A stretch of DNA of 64,000 nt from Curtobacterium sp. VKM Ac-2865 (lineage in GTDB: Bacteria > Actinomycetota > Actinomycetes > Actinomycetales > Microbacteriaceae), in assembly GCF_015350905.1 (NCBI RefSeq), contig NZ_JADKRZ010000003.1, positions 310,001-374,000 of the forward strand, given 5' to 3'. Below, piece after piece: positions 1-8,454 of this stretch. Made by a program: the position numbers and the translations under genes. Numbering within the stretch: the stretch's first letter is position 1; every line of letters begins with the position of its first letter. The notes beneath the pieces were generated by a model. That model worked only from the letters and a program-made list of their open reading frames with translations. It did not search any database and had not been told where the DNA came from.

Positions 1-143
1 GTCGTGACCGACGTGCAGAGACGGTCGGCACGAGGGCCACGGCGCGTACTGCGCCACGGCCGCTCCGCCGTGCCGTGGACCGCCCACTCCGGGGCGGAAG
101 CGGAAGTGGAAGCGAGAGCGGGACCGGGGCCGTCGTCGTCCAT
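1..143 (-). CDS. 5' end of an unidentified minus-strand gene (runs off the window)
   Basis: Only the first 47 codons are inside the window. I chose the ATG whose complement is at 141-143 because a near-perfect Shine-Dalgarno AGGAGG lies four bases upstream on the minus strand (148-153). The visible residues begin MDDDGPGPA, are Ala/Ser/Pro rich, and then become Arg rich (PWRSTRRGPRADRL). A Trp-plus-Arg-rich start of this kind recalls the N-terminus of some actinobacterial Fic-family proteins, but no catalytic motif is visible and that is only a guess. It is divergent from the amidohydrolase gene, with about 110 bp between the two starts. Confidence 0.55.
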   Translation of the reverse strand, partial: MDDDGPGPALASTSASAPEWAVHGTAERPWRSTRRGPRADRLCTSVT

Positions 144-240
144 GTGTCCTCCTGTCGTCCCTCGGAGCGTAGGCACGTCGTCGCCCCCACCGCGCATCGT
201 CGACATGTTGTATCCCGCCTCCCGCGTCACCGGCCGCGGC

Positions 241-246
241 TACCGT
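241..246 (+). promoter_or_regulatory. -10 element (TACCGT) for the amidohydrolase gene
   Basis: A TANNNT hexamer ends seven bases before the ATG at 254, the spacing expected for a leaderless transcript. A GGAGGG stretch sits between the two and could also act as a weak ribosome binding site. Confidence 0.45.
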
Positions 247-253
247 GGAGGGC

Positions 254-1453
254 ATGACCAACACGTTCGCGATCACCGGTGCCCACGTCGTCCCCGTCAC
301 GTCCCAGGAGTTCGACGGGGGAGCCGTCGTCGTGCAGGACGGCCGCATCACCGCGATCGGCCCGGACGTCACACCGCCGCCCGGCATCCCCGTGGTGGAC
401 GCCGCGGGAGCGTGGCTCCTCCCCGGGTTCGTCGAGGCCCACGGGCACGTCGGGATCCACGAGGAGGCGAACGGCCCGGCCGGCAACGACACGAACGAGC
501 TCACCGGACCGAACCAGGCCGCTGTCCGTGCGATCGACGCCGTGGACATCGACGACGAGGGCTTCCGCGACGCACTCTCGGGCGGTGTCACCGCGATCGT
601 CGTCAAGCCCGGTTCCGGCAACCCCATCGGCGGGCAGTCCGTGGCGATCAAGACCTGGGGCGGCCGGACGATCGACGAGCAGCTGATCTCCGACGCCGTC
701 AGCGTGAAGAGCGCCCTCGGCGAGAACCCGAAGCGCGTCTACGGAGACAAGGGCCAGACGCCCTCCACCCGGCTCGGCGTCGCGAAGGTCATCCGCGAGG
801 CCTTCGTCGACGCGCAGCACTACCGAGCTGCGCGCGACGCCGCCACCGCGAAGGGCGAACCGTTCGCCCGTGACCTGACGAAGGAGACCCTGGTCCGTGT
901 GCTCGACGGCGAGCTCGTCTGGGACCAGCACACCCACCGGCACGACGACATCGCCACCGCGATCCGCCTGTCCGAGGAGTTCGGCTACCGGCTCGTCGTG
1001 AACCACGGCACCGAGGGCCACAAGATCGCCGACGTCCTGGCAGCGAAGGACGTCCCGGTGATCTACGGCCCGCTCTTCACCAGCCGGTCGAAGGTCGAGC
1101 TCCGCGACCGCGGCATCCCGAACCTCGCGGCGCTCGCCGCCGCCGGTGTCCGCGTGGCGATCACCACCGACGCACCCGTCGTCCCGATCGCCATGCTCGT
1201 CACGCAGGCGACGATGGCGGTCCGCGACGGCCTGCCCCGCCAGACGGCGCTCGAGGCCCTCACCGTGAACCCGGCGACGTTCCTCGGGTTCGGGGACCGC
1301 GTCGGCCGCCTCGAAGCCGGCTGGGACGCCGACCTGGTCCTGTGGTCGGGTGACCCGCTGGACGCCACCAGCCGCGCGACCCGGGTGTGGATCGACGGCA
1401 AGCAGGTCTTCGCGTGGACCGACGGCGTCGGCGTCACCACGCCCCGCTGGTAG
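254..1453 (+). CDS. amidohydrolase, imidazolonepropionase-like (COG1228 type)
   Basis: A 399-residue metal-dependent hydrolase of the amidohydrolase superfamily. The N-terminal small beta domain (about residues 5-55) leads into the HxH metal motif (H63, H65 in EAHGHVGIHE). Later metal and active-site candidates are the His of VVNHGTEGHK and the Asp of ITTDAPV, and the C-terminus returns to the beta domain with the typical G.DADLVLW segment. No signal peptide is visible, so it is probably cytoplasmic. The substrate cannot be told from sequence; cyclic amides or peptides are usual for the family. ATG 254 is preferred to the GTG at 245 because of the -10 and purine-rich spacing. The next gene converges on it. 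Confidence 0.88.
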   Translation: MTNTFAITGAHVVPVTSQEFDGGAVVVQDGRITAIGPDVTPPPGIPVVDAAGAWLLPGFVEAHGHVGIHEEANGPAGNDTNELTGPNQAAVRAIDAVDIDDEGFRDALSGGVTAIVVKPGSGNPIGGQSVAIKTWGGRTIDEQLISDAVSVKSALGENPKRVYGDKGQTPSTRLGVAKVIREAFVDAQHYRAARDAATAKGEPFARDLTKETLVRVLDGELVWDQHTHRHDDIATAIRLSEEFGYRLVVNHGTEGHKIADVLAAKDVPVIYGPLFTSRSKVELRDRGIPNLAALAAAGVRVAITTDAPVVPIAMLVTQATMAVRDGLPRQTALEALTVNPATFLGFGDRVGRLEAGWDADLVLWSGDPLDATSRATRVWIDGKQVFAWTDGVGVTTPRW

Positions 1454-1487
1454 CGCTGCGCGACGCACCCAGCAGCAGCGACCCGCC

Positions 1488-2378
1488 TCAGGACTCCCGG
1501 GCCAACAGGAACTCGTTCATCTGCTCCGTCAGGTCGAGGTCCATCGCCTGCTCGTCCCCGTTCACCAGCCGGATCGGCGCGGCCTGCCGCACGCTCGACA
1601 CGAGCCACAGCGCGTCGGCGGCCCGCAGGTCCGCCATCGTGACGAGCTCGTAGGCCGTCTCGATGCCCTCGGCCTCGGCGAACCGGAAGACGTCCGCCTG
1701 CGTGGTGCCGGCGAGGATGCCGATGTCGGTGCGCGGCGTCACGAGTCGCCCGCCGACCGACATCACCAGGTTGGCGCGGGTGCCCTCGAGCACGTAGCCG
1801 TCGCTCGAGACGAACAGGGCGTCGTCGGCGCCGCGTCGGACGGCCTCACGCAGTGCGGCCATGTTCACGGCGTACGACAGCGACTTCGCGCCCTGCAGCA
1901 GCCACGGCGAGGTCCGCTCGACGTCGTGGCGGTACCCGCGGTCGAGCGTCACGACCGAGATGCCCTGCGTCCTGGCGGGCGTCGAGTCGCCGGACGCCGC
2001 CGCGTACACCCACCCGGTGGGGCGGTCGGAGCCCTCGACGCCGCGGGTCATGACCGTCTTCGCGAAGGCCTCGTGCACGGGGTCGAGCTCCGCGCAGACG
2101 GCCTCGACCGCGCGGCGCCAGGCGTCGAGGTCGGGCAGCGGCAGGTCGAGCATGCGGGCGGAGCGCACGAAGCGGTCGAGGTGGGCCTCGAGGGCCTGGG
2201 GACGACCGTCGACGACGGTGATCGTCTCGAAGACGCCGTCGCCGCGGATGATGCCGAGGTCCTGCACCTGGATGGTCGCAGCGAGCGGGGCCTCGTACGT
2301 GAAGGCATCGGCTGCGGGGTCGTGCGCGGCGGCCTCGCGCGAGGGCTGGTTCAGGACGGCGAGCACGGTTTCGGTCAT
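1488..2378 (-). CDS. PLP-dependent class IV aminotransferase, aminodeoxychorismate lyase-like
   Basis: A 296-residue fold-type IV PLP enzyme. The candidate Schiff-base lysine is K165 in the GAKSLSYAVN motif, followed by the DDALF...GYVLEGTRANL block that carries the conserved Glu. The lack of the branched-chain aminotransferase signature and the K.L.Y..N pattern favour 4-amino-4-deoxychorismate lyase (PabC, folate pathway), although D-amino-acid or branched-chain aminotransferases share the fold. I start at the ATG at 2378 (MTETVLAVL); a TTG four codons upstream is possible. It lies on the minus strand 19 bases downstream of a small unknown gene and may be co-transcribed with it. Confidence 0.8.
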   Translation of the reverse strand: MTETVLAVLNQPSREAAAHDPAADAFTYEAPLAATIQVQDLGIIRGDGVFETITVVDGRPQALEAHLDRFVRSARMLDLPLPDLDAWRRAVEAVCAELDPVHEAFAKTVMTRGVEGSDRPTGWVYAAASGDSTPARTQGISVVTLDRGYRHDVERTSPWLLQGAKSLSYAVNMAALREAVRRGADDALFVSSDGYVLEGTRANLVMSVGGRLVTPRTDIGILAGTTQADVFRFAEAEGIETAYELVTMADLRAADALWLVSSVRQAAPIRLVNGDEQAMDLDLTEQMNEFLLARES

Positions 2379-2397
2379 GCGACCATCCAACCGCAGG

Positions 2398-2796
2398 TCA
2401 GCTCTGCTTCGGCAGGGCTCCCATGAGCTTCCAGACGGCCTCGGTCAGCTCCGGGTGCTGCAGCGCGATGCGACGCAGCCGGTGGTACTCCTCGCCGAGC
2501 TGCGTGCCCTGCCCGGAGGCGGGGTGCATCGACCACTGCGCGCTCCGGCGTCCGATCGCGTCGTCCAGCTCGAGGGCCTCCGCGCGGAGGATGAGGACGA
2601 CCTGCTCGTCGACCGTCGGCAGCATCGGCATGAACTCCCACGGGTCGTCGCCCTGCCGACTGCGGTGCTCGACGATCATCGAGATCTCTTCCGCTGCCTC
2701 GGCTCGAAGCACCTCGAGACTGCGCCCGAACCGCCGGTGCTCAGCCACCGTGCCCCCGCAGACCACCTGCCATGGAACGAGCGTACGCCAGTTCAT
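2398..2796 (-). CDS. conserved small protein of unknown function
   Basis: I do not recognise this family. From the ATG at 2796 it is 132 residues. An alternative GTG at 2748, preceded by a GGGGG run, gives a 116-residue protein beginning VAEHRRFGRS. It is mainly helical and charged, with a segment EFMPMLPTVDEQVVLILRAE and a C-terminal helix ending ALPKQS; there is no membrane span, signal peptide or metal motif. Only 16 bp separate its upstream start from the divergent Nudix gene, so the two may share a promoter. The aminotransferase gene follows it in the same direction. Confidence 0.65.
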   Translation of the reverse strand: MNWRTLVPWQVVCGGTVAEHRRFGRSLEVLRAEAAEEISMIVEHRSRQGDDPWEFMPMLPTVDEQVVLILRAEALELDDAIGRRSAQWSMHPASGQGTQLGEEYHRLRRIALQHPELTEAVWKLMGALPKQS

Positions 2797-2812
2797 CGGC
2801 CAGACTGGACAC
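2797..2812. promoter_or_regulatory. possible shared divergent promoter core (CCAGACTGG)
   Basis: The near-palindrome CCAGACTGG contains CAGACT six bases before the Nudix GTG (plus strand) and CAGTCT five bases before the minus-strand ATG at 2796. Both keep the A and final T of TANNNT but lack the first T, so this is tentative. Confidence 0.25.
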
Positions 2813-3334
2813 GTGCCGACCCGTGACGAGACGAAGAACCAGCACCCCCGAGTCGTCGTCGTGTACCTGCTGCGCGACGGTGCGGACGGGCCGGAGGTGC
2901 TCCTCGGGGAGAAGCGCCGCGGGCTCGGGACGGGGCGCGTCGTCGGCCCGGGTGGCAAGCGCGAGCCGGGGGAGTCGGCGGTCGAGACCGCCGTGCGCGA
3001 GGTCGCCGAGGAGGTCGGCCTGCGGCTCGACCCCGCCGACCTGGAGGCTCGTGGCACGTTGGACTACCGGTTCCCGTTCCGGCCGTCCTGGTCCCAGGTC
3101 TCCGACGTCTTCGTCGGTCGGCGCTGGTCCGGCACGCCCACCGCGAGCGACGAGCTGGAAGCGCGGTGGGTCCCGGTCGACGCGGTGCCGTACGACGCGA
3201 TGTGGGACGACGCCCGCTACTGGCTGCCGAGCGTGCTCCGCGGCGGGACCGTCGACGCACGCTTCACGTTCGCGGAGGACAACGCGACCGTCGCCGGTTT
3301 CACGGGCACTGGCGTCGACGCACCGAACCGCTAG
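2813..3334 (+). CDS. Nudix hydrolase, 8-oxo-dGTP diphosphatase-like
   Basis: A 173-residue Nudix protein with an intact Nudix box at residues 48-70 (GKREPGES....REVAEEVGL), which binds Mg2+ and cleaves nucleoside diphosphates linked to another group. The preceding strand VYLLRDG..VLLGEKRRGLGTGRVVGPGG resembles the MTH1/MutT group that removes oxidised dGTP from the nucleotide pool. The C-terminal EARWVPVDAVPYDAMWDDARYWLP helix is also typical of that group. The start is a GTG with no Shine-Dalgarno, which suggests a leaderless message. The substrate assignment is by family resemblance only. Confidence 0.85.
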   Translation: MPTRDETKNQHPRVVVVYLLRDGADGPEVLLGEKRRGLGTGRVVGPGGKREPGESAVETAVREVAEEVGLRLDPADLEARGTLDYRFPFRPSWSQVSDVFVGRRWSGTPTASDELEARWVPVDAVPYDAMWDDARYWLPSVLRGGTVDARFTFAEDNATVAGFTGTGVDAPNR

Positions 3335-3358
3335 ACAGCTCGGGCACTGCCGTCGGGC

Positions 3359-3643
3359 TCAGCGGCGCTGCTGCGTGCGCGTGCTGCCCGTGCGGGCTTC
3401 CTCGGCCTCGGCCATGACGTCGGCGTCCCCGCTCCGGCCGCCGAGCGGGCGGACGAAGAAGTCGACGATGCCCACCACGATCGCGCCGACGAGCGCGAAC
3501 ATCGCCCATCCGACGAACAGCCCGGCGGTGTTGCGACCGTCCGCCGGCGCCAGGACGACGCTCGTGACCCAGAGTGCCGCGGTGAGCGCGAGCAGGGCGA
3601 CGACGAGCGTGACGAGGAGGCGGTGCCAGGCGGTACGGGTCAT
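3359..3643 (-). CDS. small two-span membrane protein
   Basis: A 94-residue protein starting MTRTAWHRLL, with two clear hydrophobic helices (about 8-32 and 41-63) joined by a short loop containing PADGRN. The C-terminal tail is hydrophilic and Arg/Glu rich. The length and layout match small actinobacterial membrane proteins of unknown role. It lies 34 bases downstream of the large YhgE-like membrane gene in the same direction, so the two are probably one transcript. No functional motif is visible. Confidence 0.7.
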   Translation of the reverse strand: MTRTAWHRLLVTLVVALLALTAALWVTSVVLAPADGRNTAGLFVGWAMFALVGAIVVGIVDFFVRPLGGRSGDADVMAEAEEARTGSTRTQQRR

Positions 3644-3677
3644 GATCGGCCCAGGATACCGCCCGGCGCGACGGTGA

Positions 3678-5237
3678 TCAGCGTGCCGCGTGCCGGCTGT
3701 GGGACGTGCTGGCGGGCTCGGCCGGGGTGCCGGAGCCGTCGGTCCGTGGGACGGGGCGGGTGCGTGGGCCCGCACCAGGGCCTCCCGTCCGGCTGCCCGC
3801 CGGCTGCCGGTCCGTCTGCCGGACCACGGGGATGCGCCCCGTGGTCAGCGGTTCGTTCTCGAGGCCGTCGCGGCCGCCCGTGAAGACGTCGCCACCGACG
3901 CGGTCGTCCTGCCAGTCCTCGTCGCGGAGGACCTGCAGCGTGCCGGTCTCGGTGGAGGACAGCCCGTGCCGCTCGAGCTCGACGTCGCGCTGCTTGCCGA
4001 GGAACTCGCGGTTGGCGTTCTGGGCGTCCTGGAACATCGTGGTGCGGCCCGTGACGATCGCGCGGATGCGACGGCGCTCCCACCACATCTTGCCGAAGTA
4101 CATCAGCACGAGCCCGGCGCCGGCGTAGCAGGCCATCGTGATGAGGCCTCGGGCGGGGCCGGGGCCGACGCCGTAGACCTGGTGCTTGATCATGTCGACC
4201 ATGCTCGAACCGACGACGACGTTGTTGAGCCAGGCGAACGGCTCCGGCATGAACCACTTCGGGTACGCGCCACCGGAGGACGGCATCGACAGGAAGACGA
4301 AGCAGATCATCGCGGGTGCGGCGATGAACCGGCCGACGAAGTAGCTCAGGCCGTTCACCGCCAGGCCGATCGCGACGATCCAGCCCCACGCGATGAGCAC
4401 GAGCTCGATCCAGTGCCCGTGGATGGCACCGACGACGGGCCCGGCGAGCGTGTTCGTGATGAGCGAGATGACGAGACCGCCGACGACGATGACCGCCATC
4501 CGGGTGCGGTGGCGCAGCGGTCCGCCCATGATGCCGATGAACATCGCGACCATGTACCCACCGATGCACCAGGCGAGCATCACGTACATCGGGACGGTGC
4601 CGTACTCGTCGTACGCGGGCAGCGCTGCGAGCTCGGTGACCTTCGGAGCAGCGACGCCGATCGCGGTGAGCACCGCCGTCAGCGTCGCGGGGACGAGGCT
4701 GGCGACCTGGAACTGGTGCGCGCTGGCCTTGAAGAACTCGTTCGTCGACGGGTCGTACGCGACGGCCATCGACCCCGCGAGCACGTCCCGCTTCGCCGCC
4801 ACCAGCGAGTCGTACGTGTGGAAGACGAACTCGCCCGGCAGGGCCTTCTGCACCGCGGCGACGAAGCCGGGGTCGCTGCCGATGAGCGCGACGGGGACGT
4901 CGTGCGGGTGCGGGGCGTGGAACGCGAAGACGTAGCAGAGGCAGAAGCCGACGATGAAGAACAGCGGCATCCACAGCTGCAGGCCGATCAGCTGCAGCGA
5001 CGGGTGCAGGGTCGAGAACCAGCGGCGGTAGGCGCTGATCCGCTGCGGCTGGGGGACCGGGGCCTGGCGGCGGAGCGTCGACCGCGAGGCCCCCGCGACC
5101 TTCGCTCCGCGGCGGGGAGCGGTGCCGCGGGTGGAGGGGCGCGTCGTGCGCTGCTTCGGAGCGGGTCGCGGTGTGGACGCGCCGGGACGGTCCGGGGTGT
5201 CGGAGTGCTTCGGGACGTCGTTCCGCGGGGTGCTCAC
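3678..5237 (-). CDS. YhgE/Pip-like (ABC-2 permease fold) membrane protein
   Basis: A 519-residue integral membrane protein. A basic, Pro/Arg-rich cytoplasmic N-terminus (1-75) precedes one transmembrane helix (about 82-105). Then comes a roughly 100-residue extracytoplasmic domain (VALIGSDPGF..., EFVFHTYDSL), a cluster of five further helices (about 215-395) and a long charged cytoplasmic tail. One helix, a soluble loop, then five helices is the topology of the YhgE/Pip and DUF3533 relatives of ABC-2 permeases. No ATPase gene is adjacent, so its transport partner, if any, is elsewhere. The start is GTG with AGGAG about twelve bases upstream. Confidence 0.75.
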   Translation of the reverse strand: MSTPRNDVPKHSDTPDRPGASTPRPAPKQRTTRPSTRGTAPRRGAKVAGASRSTLRRQAPVPQPQRISAYRRWFSTLHPSLQLIGLQLWMPLFFIVGFCLCYVFAFHAPHPHDVPVALIGSDPGFVAAVQKALPGEFVFHTYDSLVAAKRDVLAGSMAVAYDPSTNEFFKASAHQFQVASLVPATLTAVLTAIGVAAPKVTELAALPAYDEYGTVPMYVMLAWCIGGYMVAMFIGIMGGPLRHRTRMAVIVVGGLVISLITNTLAGPVVGAIHGHWIELVLIAWGWIVAIGLAVNGLSYFVGRFIAAPAMICFVFLSMPSSGGAYPKWFMPEPFAWLNNVVVGSSMVDMIKHQVYGVGPGPARGLITMACYAGAGLVLMYFGKMWWERRRIRAIVTGRTTMFQDAQNANREFLGKQRDVELERHGLSSTETGTLQVLRDEDWQDDRVGGDVFTGGRDGLENEPLTTGRIPVVRQTDRQPAGSRTGGPGAGPRTRPVPRTDGSGTPAEPASTSHSRHAAR

Positions 5238-5328
5238 TGGCGCGCTGTGCTCCTGGTCTCGTGTCGGTCATCCGAGGATACGCCCGGCCTCTGACCGCCG
5301 TCCTGGGTGACGGACCCCTCTCGCGCTC

Positions 5329-7017
5329 CTACGACCGGCTGCGGGACGCCTGCGCCGAGTCCATCGCCAGCTCCTCGGCGTCGAGGGTCACGAGCACGCG
5401 GCGCATGACCTCCTCGTCGAGGTTGCCGCGCTCGCGCTCCTCGAGCACGATCTCGCGGCGCCGGTCGAGCAGCTCGCGGCGGATGTCCTGGATCTGCGAG
5501 CCGCGGAGCCGCGACGGGGCGTCGCGGTCCTCCGACTCCTCTTCCATGGCGTCCTGACGGAAGACCTCCGCCTGTCGCTGGAGTCGGCTCTTGAGTCGGC
5601 TGACGACGGAGTCCACTGCCTGGTCCCCGTACTGCTTCGCCCACTCCGGCCGGCGCTTGTCGAGCAGCTCGATCGCCGCCTCGGTGGTGCGCTGGTTCAG
5701 GCGCATCTCGCTGCGGACGTCCTCCTCGCCCTCGGCCGGGTCCTGCACCTTGAGCGACCGGATCACGAAGGGCAGCGTCAGGCCCTGCAGCAGGAGCGTG
5801 CCGACGGTGACGATGAAGGCGATCACGAAGATGGTGTCCTGGGCCTTGATGTCGACGGGGTTCGCCACGACCGACACCGCCGCGGCCAGGGTCACCACGC
5901 CGCGCATGCCGGTCCACGAGATGACCGTCAGCTCCCGCCAGTTCAGCTTCGGCTCGGCGGTCCCGCGGATCCAGCGGAGGGACGGGTGCCCGCGGGACAG
6001 CTTGATCCGCAGGGGTCGGAGCCACCGCCCGTTGAAGCGGTTGCGCACGTAGGACTCGAAGACGAAGAGCGGCCGCACGAGGATCACGACCGCCAGCACG
6101 ACGGCCGCCGCGGTCAGCGTCTGCCCGAGACTCCGCTCGCTCTTGATGAGGTCCTGCACGACGGTGTTCAGCTGCAGGCCGATGAGCGCGAAGACGAAGC
6201 CCTCGAGGATGACGTCGATGCTCGTCCAGAGGGGGCGTTCCTGCAAGCGGGTGGCGTAGCCCTCCTTCGGCGAGTTGTAGCCGATGTAGAGCCCCGCCGT
6301 GACGACCGCGATCACGCCGGAGCCGGAGAGGTCCTCGGCCAGGATGTAGGCCACGAACGGCAGCAGGATGCTCATGATCGTCTCGACGACCGGGTCGTTG
6401 ATCCGCATCCGGATCCAGTGCACGAGCACGCCGAGCACGATGCCGACCGCCAGGCCGACGCCGATGGCCAGGCCGAAGATGCCGAGGTCCTGCCAGATCG
6501 TCAGCGAGGTGCCCGCGGCGATCAGCGTGAAGACGCGCACCAACGTCAGCGATGCGGCGTCGTTGATCAGGCTCTCGCCGGACAGCACCGTCATCACGCG
6601 GCGGGGGAGCCCGAGCTTGCGGCCGATCGCGGCGGCGGAGACCGCGTCCGGCGGGGCCACGATGGCGCCGAGCAGGATCGCCGCCGGCCAGTCCATGTCC
6701 GGGATGATGATGTACGCCGCCAGGCCGACCGCGAGCGCCGTCACGATGACGAGGAAGATGCCGAGGCGGCGGATCTGCTTGATGGACGTCCGGAAGCTCT
6801 GCCACGACACGTCGAGTGCCGCCGAGTAGAGCAGCGGCGGCAGGATCACCGTCAGGATCAGCTCCGAGTCGATCTCGATCGGCGGCAGACCCGGCAGGAA
6901 CGAGGCGGCCAGCGCGACCGCTGTCACGAGGAGCGGTGCGGGCAGTCCCTTCGACCGTGCGAACCCGGTGACGAGCAACGATCCGACCAGCAGGATGAGG
7001 AGCTCGGCGGTGTCCAT
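5329..7017 (-). CDS. Na+/H+ antiporter, CPA1 (NhaP-like) family
   Basis: A 562-residue monovalent cation/proton antiporter. About twelve hydrophobic helices occupy residues 1-425. The CPA1 signature P.DAVSAAAIGRKLGLPRR...LSGESLINDA around residues 120-155 contains the Asp and Glu-Asn-Asp residues used in ion binding. The C-terminal 140 residues form a soluble, highly charged, helical regulatory tail (DKRRPEWAKQYGDQAVDS...). It should exchange cytoplasmic Na+ for protons and support pH and salt homeostasis. ATG 7017 has GAGGG just upstream. It is divergent from the phosphate transporter gene, with 115 bp between the starts. Confidence 0.9.
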   Translation of the reverse strand: MDTAELLILLVGSLLVTGFARSKGLPAPLLVTAVALAASFLPGLPPIEIDSELILTVILPPLLYSAALDVSWQSFRTSIKQIRRLGIFLVIVTALAVGLAAYIIIPDMDWPAAILLGAIVAPPDAVSAAAIGRKLGLPRRVMTVLSGESLINDAASLTLVRVFTLIAAGTSLTIWQDLGIFGLAIGVGLAVGIVLGVLVHWIRMRINDPVVETIMSILLPFVAYILAEDLSGSGVIAVVTAGLYIGYNSPKEGYATRLQERPLWTSIDVILEGFVFALIGLQLNTVVQDLIKSERSLGQTLTAAAVVLAVVILVRPLFVFESYVRNRFNGRWLRPLRIKLSRGHPSLRWIRGTAEPKLNWRELTVISWTGMRGVVTLAAAVSVVANPVDIKAQDTIFVIAFIVTVGTLLLQGLTLPFVIRSLKVQDPAEGEEDVRSEMRLNQRTTEAAIELLDKRRPEWAKQYGDQAVDSVVSRLKSRLQRQAEVFRQDAMEEESEDRDAPSRLRGSQIQDIRRELLDRRREIVLEERERGNLDEEVMRRVLVTLDAEELAMDSAQASRSRS

Positions 7018-7132
7018 GCCCTCATTCTCCCATCGGCATGCTTCCGAAGCTGAACGAGTTGGAAGCCGAGGTGAACATCAGGTGACCATCCGGGTTTGCC
7101 CCGGACGCCGAGGACTGGTTCACTGGCCCGCG

Positions 7133-8389
7133 GTGGACATCACACTCATAGTCGTCCTGGTCATCGCGTTGGCCCTCTTCTTCGACTTCACAAACGGATT
7201 TCACGACACCGCCAACGCGATGGCGACACCGATCGCAACCGGGGCCATGAAGCCCAAGGTCGCGGTCACGGTCGCCGCGGTGCTCAACCTCGTCGGTGCG
7301 TTCCTGAGCACCGCCGTCGCGACGTCGATCTCGCACGGGTTGATCAACGAAGGCCCCGGTGGGGTCGCGATCTCGCCGGAGATGATCTTCGCCGGACTGA
7401 TCGGCGCGGTGGTCTGGAACATGATCACGTGGCTGCGCGGCCTGCCGTCGTCGTCCTCGCACGCGCTCTTCGGTGGGCTCATCGGTGCGGCGATCGTGGG
7501 CGCCGGGTTCCAGTCGGTGAACTACGTCGCGCTGCTGACCGTCGTCATCATCCCGGCGTTCCTCTCCCCGGTGATCGCGGCGCTCGTGTCGTTCCTGTCG
7601 ACGCGCATCGCGTACCGGATCACCCGACGCCCCGTGTTCCCGAACGAGCGTGGCGGGTTCCGCGTCGGCCAGATCTTCACCTCGTCGATGGTGTCGCTCG
7701 CGCACGGCACGAACGACGCCCAGAAGACGATGGGCGTCATCACGCTGACGCTGATCGCGTCCGGTGCCCAGTCGTCGAGCCAGGGCGTGCAGTTCTGGGT
7801 CGTCGTCGCCTGTGCCCTCGCGATCGCCCTCGGCACCTACACCGGTGGCTGGCGGATCATCCGCACCCTCGGGTCCGGGCTCACCGAGATCCGCGCCACG
7901 CAGGGCTTCGCCGCCGAGGCCTCCACCGCCGCCACGATCCTCGCGTCGAGCCACCTCGGCTTCGCGCTCTCGACCACGCAGGTGTCCTCGGGGTCGATCA
8001 TCGGCGCCGGCCTCGGTCGCCGCGGCTCGAAGATCCAGTGGTCGACCGCGGGCAAGATCGTCATCGCCTGGTTCATCACGCTCCCCGCTGCCGCCGCCGT
8101 GGGCGCCGTCGCCTCCGGCATCGCGCGCTTCGGCATCATCGGGCTCGTCATCGACGCGGTCGTCGGCGCCGTCGTGATCCTCGGCCTGTACCTCTGGTCA
8201 CTCCGCAAGCCGCACGGGCAGGCCTCCGCGATCGAGGTCGACGTCGCTGCGAACGCGGTCTACACCCGCAAGGAGCTGCGCGACCTGCAGCGCAAGAAGC
8301 GTGCCGAGAACGTGGCCGCGCGCCGCGCCGAGCTGAGCCGCGAGCGCACCCTCCGACGCATGGGTGCTCGCAAGGGAGGACGCCGCTGA
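7133..8389 (+). CDS. inorganic phosphate transporter, PiT family
   Basis: A 418-residue low-affinity phosphate/metal-phosphate symporter. It has the two PiT repeats: GFHDTAN at residues 22-28 near the N-terminus, and SLAHGTNDAQKTMG at about 187-200. About ten transmembrane helices are visible, with the usual charged cytoplasmic tail (RKELRDLQRKKRAENVAARR). I use the GTG at 7133, which places the first helix directly at the N-terminus as in homologues; the longer upstream reading frame is Arg/Ser rich and unlikely. Its stop overlaps an 18-codon ORF (TGATG) and it is probably co-transcribed with the 98-residue membrane protein that follows. Confidence 0.92.
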   Translation: MDITLIVVLVIALALFFDFTNGFHDTANAMATPIATGAMKPKVAVTVAAVLNLVGAFLSTAVATSISHGLINEGPGGVAISPEMIFAGLIGAVVWNMITWLRGLPSSSSHALFGGLIGAAIVGAGFQSVNYVALLTVVIIPAFLSPVIAALVSFLSTRIAYRITRRPVFPNERGGFRVGQIFTSSMVSLAHGTNDAQKTMGVITLTLIASGAQSSSQGVQFWVVVACALAIALGTYTGGWRIIRTLGSGLTEIRATQGFAAEASTAATILASSHLGFALSTTQVSSGSIIGAGLGRRGSKIQWSTAGKIVIAWFITLPAAAAVGAVASGIARFGIIGLVIDAVVGAVVILGLYLWSLRKPHGQASAIEVDVAANAVYTRKELRDLQRKKRAENVAARRAELSRERTLRRMGARKGGRR

Positions 8390-8454
8390 TGGGCATCGCC
8401 ACTGACGGTCACCGTCTCGCCTTCCCCGAGGGAGGACGCCGCTGATGGGCATCG
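8373..8454 (+). repeat. 26-bp direct repeat pair marking a 56-bp tandem duplication
   Basis: AGGGAGGACGCCGCTGATGG and the six bases that follow it occur identically at 8373-8398 and 8429-8454, offset by 56 bp. Each copy holds the same Shine-Dalgarno, the GGRR-stop codons and a TGATG stop/start overlap. Confidence 0.85.
8389..8445 (+). CDS. possible 18-residue coupling peptide made by the duplication
   Basis: The ORF starts at an ATG overlapping the phosphate transporter stop (TGATG) and ends at a TGA that overlaps the start of the next gene (TGATG). It encodes MGIATDGHRLAFPEGGRR. Its first three residues copy the start of the next protein and its last four copy the end of the transporter, as expected if it arose from the 56-bp duplication. 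GGAGG precedes it at a suitable distance. It may have no function beyond carrying ribosomes from one gene to the next. Confidence 0.3.
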   Translation: MGIATDGHRLAFPEGGRR

